A DNA stretch of 64,000 nt. Origin: Cellulomonas terrae. Its GTDB lineage: Bacteria; Actinomycetota; Actinomycetes; Actinomycetales; Cellulomonadaceae. The stretch's first letter is position 1. Every line of letters starts with the position of its first letter. The notes beneath the pieces were generated by a model, which saw only the letters and a program-made list of their open reading frames with translations, was not told where the DNA came from and made no database searches. The position numbers and the translations under genes were made by a program. Shown one piece after another: positions 25,151 to 34,113 of this stretch. The stretch is taken from assembly GCF_007990265.1 (NCBI RefSeq), contig NZ_BJWH01000004.1:1-64000 (forward strand), read 5' to 3'.

Positions 25151-25944
25151 GGCCGACCGGCGTCCCGCGTCTCCTGTGGCCGCCCGCGGCGTTGGCGGCC
25201 GGGCTCCTGGTCCTGCCGGTCGTCGCCCTGGTGCTCCGTGCGGACTGGTCGACGCTGCCGGCGGACATCACGACGCCCGCGGCGCTCGACGCGCTGCGGC
25301 TGTCGCTGTCGACGTCGGTGCTCGCGACCGGTGTCTGCCTGGTGCTCGGGGTGCCGCTCGCCGTCGTCCTCGCGCGCGCCGACGGCTGGCCCGCCGACGT
25401 GCTGCGCGCCCTGGTCACGCTGCCGCTCGTCCTGCCCCCGACGGTCGGCGGCATCGCGCTCCTCTACCTGCTGGGTCGGCGCGGTCTCGTCGGCGAGTCG
25501 CTCGACGCCTGGTTCGGCATCACGATCCCGTTCACCACGGCGGCGGTCGTCATCGCGCAGGCGTTCGTCGCGATGCCGTTCCTCGTCCTGAGCGTCGAGG
25601 GGTCGCTGCGTACGGCGGGCACCCGGTTCGACGTGGTCGCCGCCAGCCTCGGCGCCGGACGCTGGACGGTCCTGCGGCGGATCACGCTGCCGCTCGTCCG
25701 ACCCGGCCTGATCAGCGGGACGGTCCTGTGCTTCGCACGGGCCCTCGGGGAGTTCGGTGCGACCGCCCTGTTCGCCGGCAACTCCCCGGGCGTCACCCAG
25801 ACGATGCCGCTGGCCATCTACTCGGCCTTCAACGGCGCGGGGGTGACCCAGGGGACCGCGGTCGCCCTGTCGCTGCTGCTCGTGGTCACCGCCGTCGCGG
25901 TGCTGCTCGCAGCGCGCGCCTGGCGGCCGGGACGCCCGGCATGA
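25147..25944 (+). CDS. modB: Molybdate ABC transporter permease ModB, 265 aa
   Basis: Five to six membrane helices with the binding-protein-dependent permease loop AASLGAGRWTVLRRITLPLVRPGL that docks onto ModC. VVLARADGWPADVLRALVTL then PLVLPPTVGGIALLYLLGRR is typical of ModB. GTG at 25147 overlaps the modA stop; its own stop overlaps modC. Confidence 0.93.
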   Translation: MRPTGVPRLLWPPAALAAGLLVLPVVALVLRADWSTLPADITTPAALDALRLSLSTSVLATGVCLVLGVPLAVVLARADGWPADVLRALVTLPLVLPPTVGGIALLYLLGRRGLVGESLDAWFGITIPFTTAAVVIAQAFVAMPFLVLSVEGSLRTAGTRFDVVAASLGAGRWTVLRRITLPLVRPGLISGTVLCFARALGEFGATALFAGNSPGVTQTMPLAIYSAFNGAGVTQGTAVALSLLLVVTAVAVLLAARAWRPGRPA

Positions 25945-26999
25945 CCTCGCTGCACGCGGAGGTCGTCGTCCACCGCACGGGGTCCGACTTCACGCTCGAC
26001 GTGACGTTCGCGGCCCACCCCGGGGAGATCGTCGCCATCCTCGGACCCAACGGCGCGGGCAAGTCCACCCTGCTCGCGGTGCTCGCCGGGCACCTCCTGC
26101 CGTCCTACGGCGTGGTGCGGGTGGGGGAGCGGACGCTGACCGCGGTCCGCGAGGACCGGGTGGAGACGGACGTCCGCCCCGAACGCCGGTCGGTCGGGCT
26201 GCTCGGGCAGGACCCGCTGGTGTTCCCGCACCTGAGCGCCCGGCAGAACGTGGCGTTCGGTCCGCGCGCGGCCGGGGTGCCCGCCGCCGAGGCGCGACGG
26301 GTGGCGGACGCGTGGCTGACGGCGGTCGGCCTGGACGGGCTGTCCGATCGGCGACCCGACGCGCTGTCCGGTGGGCAGCGCCAACGGGTCGCGCTCGCCC
26401 GGGCGCTCGCCGCCGAGCCCACGGTCCTGCTGCTGGACGAGCCGTTCGCGCAGCTGGACGTGCGCACGGCCGCCGAGCTGCGGGACGTGGTCCGCGAGCA
26501 GGTCCGCCGGACCCGCACCGCCACCGTCCTGGTCACCCACGACGTGCTCGACGCCGTGACCCTCGCCGACCGGGTGGTCGTGCTGCACGACGGACAGGTC
26601 GTGGAGCAGGGGCGCCCGCTCGACGTGCTCACCGACCCCCTGCACCCGTTCACCGCCGCGCTCGCGGGGGTGAACCTCGTCGTCGGACGCCTCGTGGCCC
26701 AGCCCGACGGGACGACCGCGCTGGCCGGTCCGGACGGGGTCCTGGTCCCGTGCGGCGCCCAGGACGCCGGTGGCCGGGCGCAGGTGACGTTCCCGCCGGG
26801 CGCGGTCGTCGTCGGCGACGGCTGGCCGGCACGCGTGATCGACCTCGAGCCCGGCACCACGGGCGTGCGCGTCCGGACCAGCGGCGACGTGCTCGTCGAC
26901 CTCCCGCCCGCGCAGGCTGCGGCCCTCGCGCTGCGCGTGGGTGCCGAGCTCCGCCTGAGCGTCCCGTCCGGGCAGGTCAGGGTCCGTCCGCTGCCCTGA
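25941..26999 (+). CDS. modC: Molybdate ABC transporter ATP-binding protein ModC, 352 aa
   Basis: ATPase of the importer. Walker A GPNGAGKST, Q-loop GLLGQDPLVFP, signature LSGGQRQRVALARAL, Walker B VLLLDEPFAQLDV and H-loop VLVTHDVLDAV are all intact. The C-terminal ~110 residues (from about NLVVGRLVAQPDG) form the Mop/TOBE-like regulatory domain. ATGA overlap with modB. A hydrophilic end, PSGQVRVRPLP. After its stop lie 131 bases before narK with repeats described separately. Confidence 0.93.
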   Translation: MTSLHAEVVVHRTGSDFTLDVTFAAHPGEIVAILGPNGAGKSTLLAVLAGHLLPSYGVVRVGERTLTAVREDRVETDVRPERRSVGLLGQDPLVFPHLSARQNVAFGPRAAGVPAAEARRVADAWLTAVGLDGLSDRRPDALSGGQRQRVALARALAAEPTVLLLDEPFAQLDVRTAAELRDVVREQVRRTRTATVLVTHDVLDAVTLADRVVVLHDGQVVEQGRPLDVLTDPLHPFTAALAGVNLVVGRLVAQPDGTTALAGPDGVLVPCGAQDAGGRAQVTFPPGAVVVGDGWPARVIDLEPGTTGVRVRTSGDVLVDLPPAQAAALALRVGAELRLSVPSGQVRVRPLP

Positions 27000-27035
27000 T
27001 CTCACAGGGCCGCGCCACGGCCGGTGCGCGAAATG

Positions 27036-27053
27036 AACCGTGCACGCAACCGT
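27036..27053 (+). promoter_or_regulatory. AACCGT direct repeats upstream of narK
   Basis: AACCGT occurs twice with a 6-base spacer (27036-27041 and 27048-27053), 78 bases before the narK start. A 12-base period would place both copies on nearly the same helix face. Possible operator for the nitrate genes; the regulator is not identified. Confidence 0.3.
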
Positions 27054-27130
27054 TCGGACAGCTCCGCCGAAACATCCGCTGCCTAACGTCGGCGTCGACC
27101 CAGCACCCCCCCGCCCTCCCGGAGGTCCCC

Positions 27131-28492
27131 ATGGCGCCACAGGTCATCACCGACGCCAGCACTGCCCCCGTCCTCGACGCTGCGCCGCTCACCCGCCGTC
27201 CCGGACGCTGGATCGACGGCTGGAACCCGGAGGACGAGGGCCAGTGGGCCTCTGTCGGCCGGGTCATCGCCCGCCGCAACCTGGGCCTGTCGATCTTCGC
27301 CGAGTTCCTCGGGTTCGCCGTCTGGGCGCTGTGGAGCATCGTCGTCCCGCGGCTGCCCGACGCCGGCTTCGTCCTGACCGTCGACCAGATGTTCTGGCTG
27401 ATCGCGCTGCCCACGCTCGTCGGTGCCACCCTGCGGATCCCGTACACCTTCGCGGTGCCGATCTTCGGTGGCCGCAACTGGACCATCGTGTCCGCGCTGC
27501 TGCTCCTCGTCCCGACCGTCGCTCTGGGCGTGGCCGTGCAGAACCCGGAGCTCGGTTTCCCGGTCCTGCTCGTGGTCGCCGCGCTCGCCGGAGTCGGCGG
27601 GGGCAACTTCGCCTCGTCGATGGCGAACATCTCGTTCTTCTACCCCGAGAAGGAGAAGGGACGCGCGCTCGGCCTGAACGCGGCGGGTGGCAACCTCGGC
27701 ACCGCCGCGGTGCAGTGGGCCGTGCCGATCGTCGTCGTCGTCGGCGCCGGGATGCAGCTCCAGTGGGCCGGCTTCATGTTCGTGCCGCTCATCCTGATCG
27801 CGGCGGTCCTGGCGTGGCGCTCCATGGACAACCTGTCGAACGCGAAGGCGGACCCGCGCGCCTACGCCGTCGCCGCCCGGTCCCGGAACACCTGGATCAT
27901 CTCGTTCATCTACATCGGCACCTTCGGCTCGTTCATCGGCTTCTCCGGGGCGTTCCCGCTGCTGCTGGCGAACACGTTCCCCGAGGTCACGATCACGATC
28001 GCGTTCGCCGGCGCGCTCGTCGGTTCCATCGCCCGACCGTTCGGCGGGATGCTCGCGGACAAGCTGGGTGGCGCCCGCGTCACCATCGGGGCGTTCACGG
28101 TCATGGCGATCGGTGTCGTCTGCGCGATCTTCTCCCTGCGCGCCCACGCGTTCTGGCCGTTCCTCGTCTCGTTCCTGGTGCTCTTCATCGCCACCGGTGC
28201 GGGCAACGGCTCGGTCTACCGGATGATCCCCGCCGTCTTCCGGTTCGGGGCGACGGACGACGAGGACCGCGCCCGGCGCGCGAAGGCCGCAGCCGGCTGC
28301 CTCGGCATCGCCGGTGCCATCGGAGCGTTCGGCGGCTTCCTCATCCCGCGCGGGTTCGCCATCTCCACGACGGCGACGGGCAACATCCAGGCCGCCCTCT
28401 GGGTGATCGTGGGCCTGTACCTGGTGATGAGCCTGACCACGTGGGCCGTCTACCAGCGCCGCAGCGGCACCTACGGCTCGACGGTCATCTGA
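27131..28492 (+). CDS. narK: NarK/NasA-type nitrate/nitrite transporter (MFS), 453 aa
   Basis: Twelve-helix major-facilitator protein. The nitrate signature of the family is visible: GVGGGNFASSMANISFFYPE near helix 5 and ATGAGNGSVYRMIPAVF near helix 11, with conserved arginines in ATLRIPYTFAVP and SIARPFGGMLADKLGG. An N-terminal ~45-residue cytosolic extension (RRPGRWIDGWNPEDEGQW) precedes helix 1, common in actinobacterial NarK. GGAGGTCCCC lies before the ATG. The stop overlaps the nitrate reductase start as TGATG. Confidence 0.9.
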   Translation: MAPQVITDASTAPVLDAAPLTRRPGRWIDGWNPEDEGQWASVGRVIARRNLGLSIFAEFLGFAVWALWSIVVPRLPDAGFVLTVDQMFWLIALPTLVGATLRIPYTFAVPIFGGRNWTIVSALLLLVPTVALGVAVQNPELGFPVLLVVAALAGVGGGNFASSMANISFFYPEKEKGRALGLNAAGGNLGTAAVQWAVPIVVVVGAGMQLQWAGFMFVPLILIAAVLAWRSMDNLSNAKADPRAYAVAARSRNTWIISFIYIGTFGSFIGFSGAFPLLLANTFPEVTITIAFAGALVGSIARPFGGMLADKLGGARVTIGAFTVMAIGVVCAIFSLRAHAFWPFLVSFLVLFIATGAGNGSVYRMIPAVFRFGATDDEDRARRAKAAAGCLGIAGAIGAFGGFLIPRGFAISTTATGNIQAALWVIVGLYLVMSLTTWAVYQRRSGTYGSTVI

Positions 28493-30660
28493 TGACCCGG
28501 CTCGCGGCGGTGACGACGGAGGGTGCAGCCACGCACTGCCCCTACTGTGCGCTGCAGTGCGCGCAGACGCTCCGCAACTCGGACGAGGGGGCCGTCACCG
28601 CCGCGGGCCGGGACTTCCCGACGAACAAGGGCGGCATGTGCCAGAAGGGGTGGACGTCGCCGACCCTCCTGCGCGCGACCGACCGGCTCACCACGCCGCT
28701 CCTGCACGGTGAGCCCGTCTCGTGGGACACGGCGCTGTCGTTCGTCGCCACGCGGCTGGCCGCTCTGCGGGCGTCGCACGGGCCGGAGTCGGTCGCCGTG
28801 TTCGGCGGTGGCGGGCTCACGAACGAGAAGGCGTACGCGCTGGGCAAGTTCGCCCGGACCGTGCTGGCGACGCCGAACATCGACTACAACGGCCGGTTCT
28901 GCATGGCGAGCGCCGCCGCCGGCGCCAACCGGACCCTCGGTCTCGACCGTGGGCTGCCGTTCCCGCTGACCGACCTCGGGGGCGCGCAGGCGGTCCTGCT
29001 GCTCGGCTCGAACCTCGCCGAGACGATGCCGCCGTCCGTCCAGCACCTCGCCGGGGTGCGGGCGACCGGCGGCCTGATCGTCGTCGACCCCCGCCGCTCG
29101 GCGACCGCGGACCTCACCGCCGACGACGGCGGGCTGCACGTGCAGCCGGTCCCCGGTACCGACCTCGCGCTCCTGCTCGGTCTCGCGCACATCGTGCTCG
29201 CGGAGGGGTTCGCCGACGTCGCCTACCTCGACGAGCGGACCACGGGTCTGGACGACATCCGTCGCTCCGTGGCGCTCTGGTGGCCGGAGCGGACGGAGCA
29301 GGTGACCGGCGTCCCGGTCGCGACGCTGCGACGCGCGGCATTCCTGCTGGCCAACGCCTCGCCGTCGCGCGGCGGCTCCGGCGCGTACATCCTCACCGGC
29401 CGCGGCGTGGAGCAGAGCACGCAGGGCACCGACACCGTCACCGCGGCGATCAACCTCGCGCTCCTGCTCGGCCTGCCCGGCCGGGTCGGCTCCGGCTACG
29501 GCGCGATCACCGGGCAGGGCAACGGGCAGGGTGGTCGCGAGCACGGCCAGAAGGCCGACCAGCTCCCCGGCTACCGCTCCATCGAGGACGACGCCGCACG
29601 CGCGCACGTCGCGGACGTGTGGGGCGTCGACCCCGCCGACCTGCCGCGGACCGGGCTGCCCGCGATCGAGCTGCTGCGCTCGCTGGGGACGCCCGGCGGA
29701 CCGAAGGCACTCCTGGTGCACGGCTCGAACGTGCTGGTCAGCGCTCCGGACGCCGACCGCGTCCGGGAACGGCTGGCGTCGCTCGACCTGCTGGTGGTGT
29801 GCGACTTCCTGCCGTCGGAGACGGCCCTGCTGGCCGACGTCGTCCTGCCCGTGACGCAGTGGGCGGAGGAGGAGGGCACGATGACGTCGCTCGAGGGCCG
29901 CGTCATCCGCCGTCGCCGCGCCCTGCCGCCGCCGCCCGGCGTGCGCAGCGAGCTCGAGATCCTCGCCGACCTCGCCGCGCGGCTAGGGTCGACGGTCCGA
30001 TTCGACACGTCGCCGGCCGTGGTGTTCGACGAGCTCGCGCGAGCGTCGGCGGGCGGCCGGGCCGACTACAGCGGCCTGAGCCACGCGCGCCTGGACGCCG
30101 AGCCGGACCTGTTCTGGCCGGTCCCCGCCGGTCCGACGCCGCACCCCGGCACCCCGCGGATGTTCCTCGACCGCTTCTGGACGCCCGACGGTCGCGCCCG
30201 CCTGGTCCCGGTGGACCACCGCGGCCCGTCCGACGACCTGCGCCGGGACGCGCCCCTGTTCCTGATCACCGGCCGCGTCCTCGCGCACTACCAGTCCGGC
30301 GCCCAGACCCGTCGCGTGCCCGAGCTCGTGCGCAGCGCGCCCACGCCGTTCGTCGAGCTCCACCCGCTGCTCGCGGACCGGCTCGGCATCGACGAGGGCG
30401 ACCTGGTGCAGCTCGACACCGAACGCGGCCGGGGCGTCGTGAGGGCCCGGCTGACCGACGCGCTGCGGCCCGACACGGTGTTCATGCCGTTCCACTGGGC
30501 AGGCACCGGCAGTGCCAACCGGCTCACCACCGACGCCACGGACCCGATCTCCGGGATGCCCGAGTTCAAGGTCTGCGCCGTCGACGTCCAGCGCTGGCAC
30601 GGTCCCGTCGAGGTGCTCGAGGACCAGTCCTTGCTGTTCGCGGAAGAGGTCCTTGCATGA
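28492..30660 (+). CDS. nasC: Assimilatory nitrate reductase catalytic subunit (molybdopterin), 722 aa
   Basis: Reduces nitrate to nitrite in the cytoplasm with a Mo-bis-MGD centre and one [4Fe-4S] cluster. Cluster ligands are CPYCALQC (Cys16, 19, 23) and MCQKG (Cys50). The Mo ligand is probably Cys137 in YNGRFCMASA. Pterin-binding regions appear in ITGQGNGQGGREHGQKADQL and near the C-terminus LITGRVLAHYQSGAQTRRV and MPFHWAGTGSANRLTTDATD. No Tat signal, so it is cytosolic and assimilatory. It lacks the C-terminal [2Fe-2S] BFD domain of some NasA/NasC; that domain is carried by the next protein. Gene overlaps both neighbours. Confidence 0.92.
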   Translation: MTRLAAVTTEGAATHCPYCALQCAQTLRNSDEGAVTAAGRDFPTNKGGMCQKGWTSPTLLRATDRLTTPLLHGEPVSWDTALSFVATRLAALRASHGPESVAVFGGGGLTNEKAYALGKFARTVLATPNIDYNGRFCMASAAAGANRTLGLDRGLPFPLTDLGGAQAVLLLGSNLAETMPPSVQHLAGVRATGGLIVVDPRRSATADLTADDGGLHVQPVPGTDLALLLGLAHIVLAEGFADVAYLDERTTGLDDIRRSVALWWPERTEQVTGVPVATLRRAAFLLANASPSRGGSGAYILTGRGVEQSTQGTDTVTAAINLALLLGLPGRVGSGYGAITGQGNGQGGREHGQKADQLPGYRSIEDDAARAHVADVWGVDPADLPRTGLPAIELLRSLGTPGGPKALLVHGSNVLVSAPDADRVRERLASLDLLVVCDFLPSETALLADVVLPVTQWAEEEGTMTSLEGRVIRRRRALPPPPGVRSELEILADLAARLGSTVRFDTSPAVVFDELARASAGGRADYSGLSHARLDAEPDLFWPVPAGPTPHPGTPRMFLDRFWTPDGRARLVPVDHRGPSDDLRRDAPLFLITGRVLAHYQSGAQTRRVPELVRSAPTPFVELHPLLADRLGIDEGDLVQLDTERGRGVVRARLTDALRPDTVFMPFHWAGTGSANRLTTDATDPISGMPEFKVCAVDVQRWHGPVEVLEDQSLLFAEEVLA

Positions 30661-32183
30661 GTGTGGGCAACCAGGTCCGGGTGGTCGTGGTCGGTCACGG
30701 CATGGTCGGCGCGCGGTTCGTCGACGACCTGCACCAGCGCGACCCGGGTGGCCGCTTCCGCACGACGGTGCTCGGCGCCGAGGAGTACGAGCCCTACAAC
30801 CGGGTCCTGCTGTCCGAGGTCGTCGCCGGGAAGCTCGACGTCGCGTCGATCACGCTGCCGCGCACCGCCCACCGGACCTCCAGCACCGTGCTGCCCGGGA
30901 CGCAGGCGGTCACGATCGACCGCCACGCGGGCGTCGTGCACGACCACGCCGGCGAGCGGCACCGGTACGACGTCCTCGTGCTGGCCACTGGGGCGCGGGC
31001 GCGGATCCCGGAGCTGTTCGGGCGGCGCGTCGACGACGACCTGCCCGCCGGTGCGCACGCGCTGCGCACCCTCGACGACGCGCGCGAGATCGTCGCCGCC
31101 ACGGTGAACGCCCACCGCGCGGTCGTCGTCGGCGGCGGCGTGCTCGGGCTCGAGGTGGCGTGCGGTCTCGCGCACCGCGGGGTTCCCGTGACGGTGGTGC
31201 ACGGCGGCACCAACCTCATGGACCGCCAGCTCGACGGGCCCGCGGCGGCGGCGGCCACGGCCCGGCTCACGTCGCTCGGGATCTCGGTCCGTGTGGGCGC
31301 CCGCACCGAGGAGGCGGTCGTCAGTGGCGGACGCGTCACCGGGGTGCGCCTCGAGGGTGGCGAGGTCCTGGCCGCGGACCTGCTGGTGCTCACCGCCGGG
31401 ACGGTCCCGGAGGTCGGGCTCGCGCAGCGGGCCGGGCTGGACGTGGCGCGCGGCATCGTCGTCGGGACCGACCTGGCCTCGCCGGCCGACGCGCGCGTCT
31501 TCGCCATCGGCGACTGCGCCGAACCTCCCGAGGGCGGTTCCGGACTCATCGCCCAGGGCTGGGACCAGGCGCGACGCCTCGCGACCCTGCTCACCGAACC
31601 GTCCGCGGCGCGCGACGACGTCCCCCTGCCGACCGCCGGGACCGACGTCGTCAAGGTCAAGGGCGTCGGGCTCGACGTCGTCGCGATGGGGGTCTGCGGG
31701 CCGCTGACCGGCGGTCGCCGCGTGCGGCTGAGCGACCCCGAGGGCGGCCGGCACATCGAGGTCGTCGTCGCGGACGGTCGTGTCATCGGTGCCACCTGCG
31801 TGGGCGCCGGTCCGGTCGCCGCCGACCTCGTCGCGGCCTACACGCGCGGCACCCCCGCACCCACCGACCCCGCCCAGCTGCTGGTCCGGCCCGTCGCCGG
31901 GACGGCTGTCCCCGCAGCGAGCCCGACGATGATGCCCGACCGCGCGGTCGTGTGCCGGTGCAACGGGGTCACCAAGGGCGACATCGTGGGCTGCTGGCGG
32001 CACGGTGCGCGGTCGGTCGAGGACGTGGCGGCGTCGACGCGCGCGACCACCGGCTGCGGCGGCTGCAAGGACGCCGTCTGCGGCATCGTCGACTGGCTCC
32101 GCCGCTCCGACCCGGACCAGCCGGCGCCGGCGCGGCCCGCGACCGACACCGCCGACGACCCGACCCCGGTCACGGCCCGCTGA
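30657..32183 (+). CDS. nasB: FAD-dependent reductase subunit of assimilatory nitrate reductase (NasB-like), 508 aa
   Basis: Pyridine-nucleotide-disulfide oxidoreductase that feeds electrons to nitrate reductase. FAD-binding VRVVVVGHGMVGARFVDDL starts the protein, the NAD(P)H site is RAVVVGGGVLGLEVACGLA, and VFAIGDCAEPP the second FAD contact. The C-terminal BFD-type [2Fe-2S] domain has VCRCNGVTKGDI and TTGCGGCKDAVCG, four spaced cysteines. NirB shares the first domains but lacks nothing here of its sulfite-reductase part, so this is not a truncated NirB but the NasB arrangement. ATG at 30657 overlaps nasC. Confidence 0.88.
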   Translation: MSVGNQVRVVVVGHGMVGARFVDDLHQRDPGGRFRTTVLGAEEYEPYNRVLLSEVVAGKLDVASITLPRTAHRTSSTVLPGTQAVTIDRHAGVVHDHAGERHRYDVLVLATGARARIPELFGRRVDDDLPAGAHALRTLDDAREIVAATVNAHRAVVVGGGVLGLEVACGLAHRGVPVTVVHGGTNLMDRQLDGPAAAAATARLTSLGISVRVGARTEEAVVSGGRVTGVRLEGGEVLAADLLVLTAGTVPEVGLAQRAGLDVARGIVVGTDLASPADARVFAIGDCAEPPEGGSGLIAQGWDQARRLATLLTEPSAARDDVPLPTAGTDVVKVKGVGLDVVAMGVCGPLTGGRRVRLSDPEGGRHIEVVVADGRVIGATCVGAGPVAADLVAAYTRGTPAPTDPAQLLVRPVAGTAVPAASPTMMPDRAVVCRCNGVTKGDIVGCWRHGARSVEDVAASTRATTGCGGCKDAVCGIVDWLRRSDPDQPAPARPATDTADDPTPVTAR

Positions 32184-32242
32184 CGCCGACGGGACACGGC
32201 CGAGGTGACCCTGCTGGGGCGGTCACGTGTGTCTCAGGGCGT

Positions 32243-32279
32243 GATCGACGACGGGCTGACCGTGTCGGACCCGTCGATC
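32243..32279. terminator. Bulged hairpin between convergent genes
   Basis: GATCGACGACGGG can pair with CCCGTCGATC, a 10-bp stem with a 3-base bulge and 14-base loop, touching the stop of the sulfite-oxidase-fold gene. It lies 60 bases after the nasB-like stop. Either strand could use it. Confidence 0.35.
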
Positions 32280-33804
32280 AGGTCACCCTGACGCGGACCG
32301 TGTCGTAGCCCGTCGCGCCGTCCGGGATGACGTCGGCGCGGGCGCCCGTCTGGTAGCCCTGCGGGTCGGACGCGCGGACGTAGAGCTGGTACTCGCCCGG
32401 CTCGGCGTCCCACGTCCACGACCACTGCCGCCACGAGTCGATGCCGCCGTCGTCGGCCAGCGTGGCGTCGCTCCAGCTGCCCTGCTCGACGCGCACCTGC
32501 ACGCCGGTGACGCCGCGGTGCTGCGCCCAGGCGGTCCCCGCCACGACGACCGGGCCGGCGGGGACCGACGCGCCGGGTCTCGGCACCTCGATGCGGGACT
32601 GGGTCTTGATCGGCCCCTGCGGCGACCAGCCGCGGTCGGTCCAGTACGCCGTCTCGTCGGCGAACCGGGTGAGCTTGAGTTCGGTGACCCACTTCGTCGC
32701 CGACACGTACCCGTACAGCCCCGGCACGACCATGCGCACGGGGAACCCGTGCTCGACGGGCAGCGGCTCGCCGTCCATCGCGATGGCCAGGAGCGCGTCC
32801 CGGCCGTCCGTCAGCGCGGCCAGCGGCGTCGACGCCGTGAACCCGTCGACGCTGCGGGAGAGCACCATGTCGGCGTCGTCCGTCGGCCGCGCCCGCGCGA
32901 GGAGGTCCGCGAGGGGCAGGCCGAGCCACTTCTGGTTGCCGATGAGGTCGCCCCCCACGGGGTTGGAGACGCACGCGAGCGTCACCCACGCCTCGACGAG
33001 GTCGCTGCCCAGCAGCTCGTCCCAGGTGAGCGTGACCTCCTCGGCGACCATGCCGTGCACGCGCAGGGTCCACGTCTCCGGGTCGACCTGCGGGACCACG
33101 AGGGCGGTGTCGATCCGGTAGAACTCGTCGGCCGGCGTCTGCCAGGGCACGACACCGTCGACGTCGACCTGCACACCGGCGGGGACCGGGGGCGCGGTGA
33201 CGGCCGGGCGGGGGATCCGGATCGCGGCCCGCGCGGTCTGGGCGCCACGCGCGGTCGCCCCGACGGCGCGGCCGACGAGGACGCCGACGACCCCGAGGGC
33301 TCCCGCCGCGGCCGTGACCTGCAGGAACGCGCGCCGCTGGACGCCCTCGGGACGCGGCCGTGCGGGCGCTCCCGGTAGCCGACGGATCAGCTCGCGCAGC
33401 GTCAGCAGGCCCGCGATCGCGCCGGCGACTGCCGGCACCGCGGCGAGCGTCCCCGCGTCCGGACGACCCATCGCGGCCAGCCCGGCGACCGCGCCCAGCA
33501 CGACCACGAGCGTCGCGCCCCACGCCCAGCGCCGCGCCGCGAGGACTCCGGCGAGCGCGGCGAGCGCGAGCACCACGACCACCTCGCCGATCCCGAGCAC
33601 CACCTTGTCCGCGGTACCGAACGTGGACGCGGCGAAGTCCTTGAGCCACGCGGGGGTCGCGTCGACGAACGCTCCGCCGACCGCGACGAGCGGGTCGGTG
33701 GTCGGTCCGGTGAGCAGCGCGACGAGTGACGCCACGCCGAGGGTCACGGCACCCGCAGCGACCCCCGCGAGCGCCGCGAGCCCGGTGTCCTGACGTCCAG
33801 CCAT
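32278..33804 (-). CDS. Membrane-anchored molybdopterin oxidoreductase of the sulfite oxidase fold, 508 aa
   Basis: The N-terminal ~135 residues form four membrane helices (for example LAGVAAGAVTLGVASLVALL and VVLGIGEVVVVLALAALAGV). After RRAFLQVTAAAGALGVVGVLVG, a twin-arginine-like or membrane segment, comes an exported domain of the sulfite oxidase family: WTLRVHGMVAEEVTLTWDEL then VTLACVSNPVGG, where Cys278 is the Mo ligand, and GLPLADLLARARP. The C-terminal Mo-co dimerisation domain is seen in GVTGVQVRVEQGSWSDATL and WSWTWDAEPGEYQLYVRA. Substrate unknown (sulfite, or methionine sulfoxide). It sits inside the molybdate/nitrate region and uses the same metal, yet is convergent with it. Confidence 0.85.
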   Translation of the reverse strand: MAGRQDTGLAALAGVAAGAVTLGVASLVALLTGPTTDPLVAVGGAFVDATPAWLKDFAASTFGTADKVVLGIGEVVVVLALAALAGVLAARRWAWGATLVVVLGAVAGLAAMGRPDAGTLAAVPAVAGAIAGLLTLRELIRRLPGAPARPRPEGVQRRAFLQVTAAAGALGVVGVLVGRAVGATARGAQTARAAIRIPRPAVTAPPVPAGVQVDVDGVVPWQTPADEFYRIDTALVVPQVDPETWTLRVHGMVAEEVTLTWDELLGSDLVEAWVTLACVSNPVGGDLIGNQKWLGLPLADLLARARPTDDADMVLSRSVDGFTASTPLAALTDGRDALLAIAMDGEPLPVEHGFPVRMVVPGLYGYVSATKWVTELKLTRFADETAYWTDRGWSPQGPIKTQSRIEVPRPGASVPAGPVVVAGTAWAQHRGVTGVQVRVEQGSWSDATLADDGGIDSWRQWSWTWDAEPGEYQLYVRASDPQGYQTGARADVIPDGATGYDTVRVRVT

Positions 33805-33893
33805 CTGCTGCGTGCCTCCTCGATGAACCGTGTGACCCGACTCTGCCCTGCATCATCCGCGATGTCGCCACCCGCACCCCCGACGCCCCCCAC

Positions 33894-34104
33894 GACGTCC
33901 GAGCGTGTGGTCGCCCCGACGCTCACTTCCTCGGACGTCCCGCGGTGGGATGCGTCAGCGTCCGAGCACCTGGTCGCTCCAGCGCTCACGGACGTCGACA
34001 CCGAAGGTGCGGTGTCGGAGGTCGCACGGACGGGTCGATGCGCGCCCCAGGCACGCGGGACGTCCGCACCTCCGGTCGTCGGGACGCTCGAACGTGCGGA
34101 CGTC
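33894..34104. repeat. Three imperfect repeats with inverted GACGTCCG ends, noncoding
   Basis: Between 33805 and 34113 (309 bases) no gene is convincing. The stretch contains three units bounded by GACGTCCG-type and CGGACGTC-type ends: 33894-33939, 33959-33996 (left end imperfect) and 34059-34104. Units 1 and 2 also share TCCGAGC, TGGTCGC and GCTCAC in order. Unit 3 has perfect 11-base arms GACGTCCGCAC and GTGCGGACGTC around 24 bases. They could be structured RNA elements, a repeated operator, or relics of a small mobile repeat. Confidence 0.5.
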
Positions 34105-34113
34105 GCGGCTGCG

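Noticed and set aside
27040..30660. 1206-codon plus-strand frame from the mod/nar gap into nitrate reductase
   Set aside because: The first part is out of frame with narK and rich in Arg/Ala; only the part from 28492 is the real gene.
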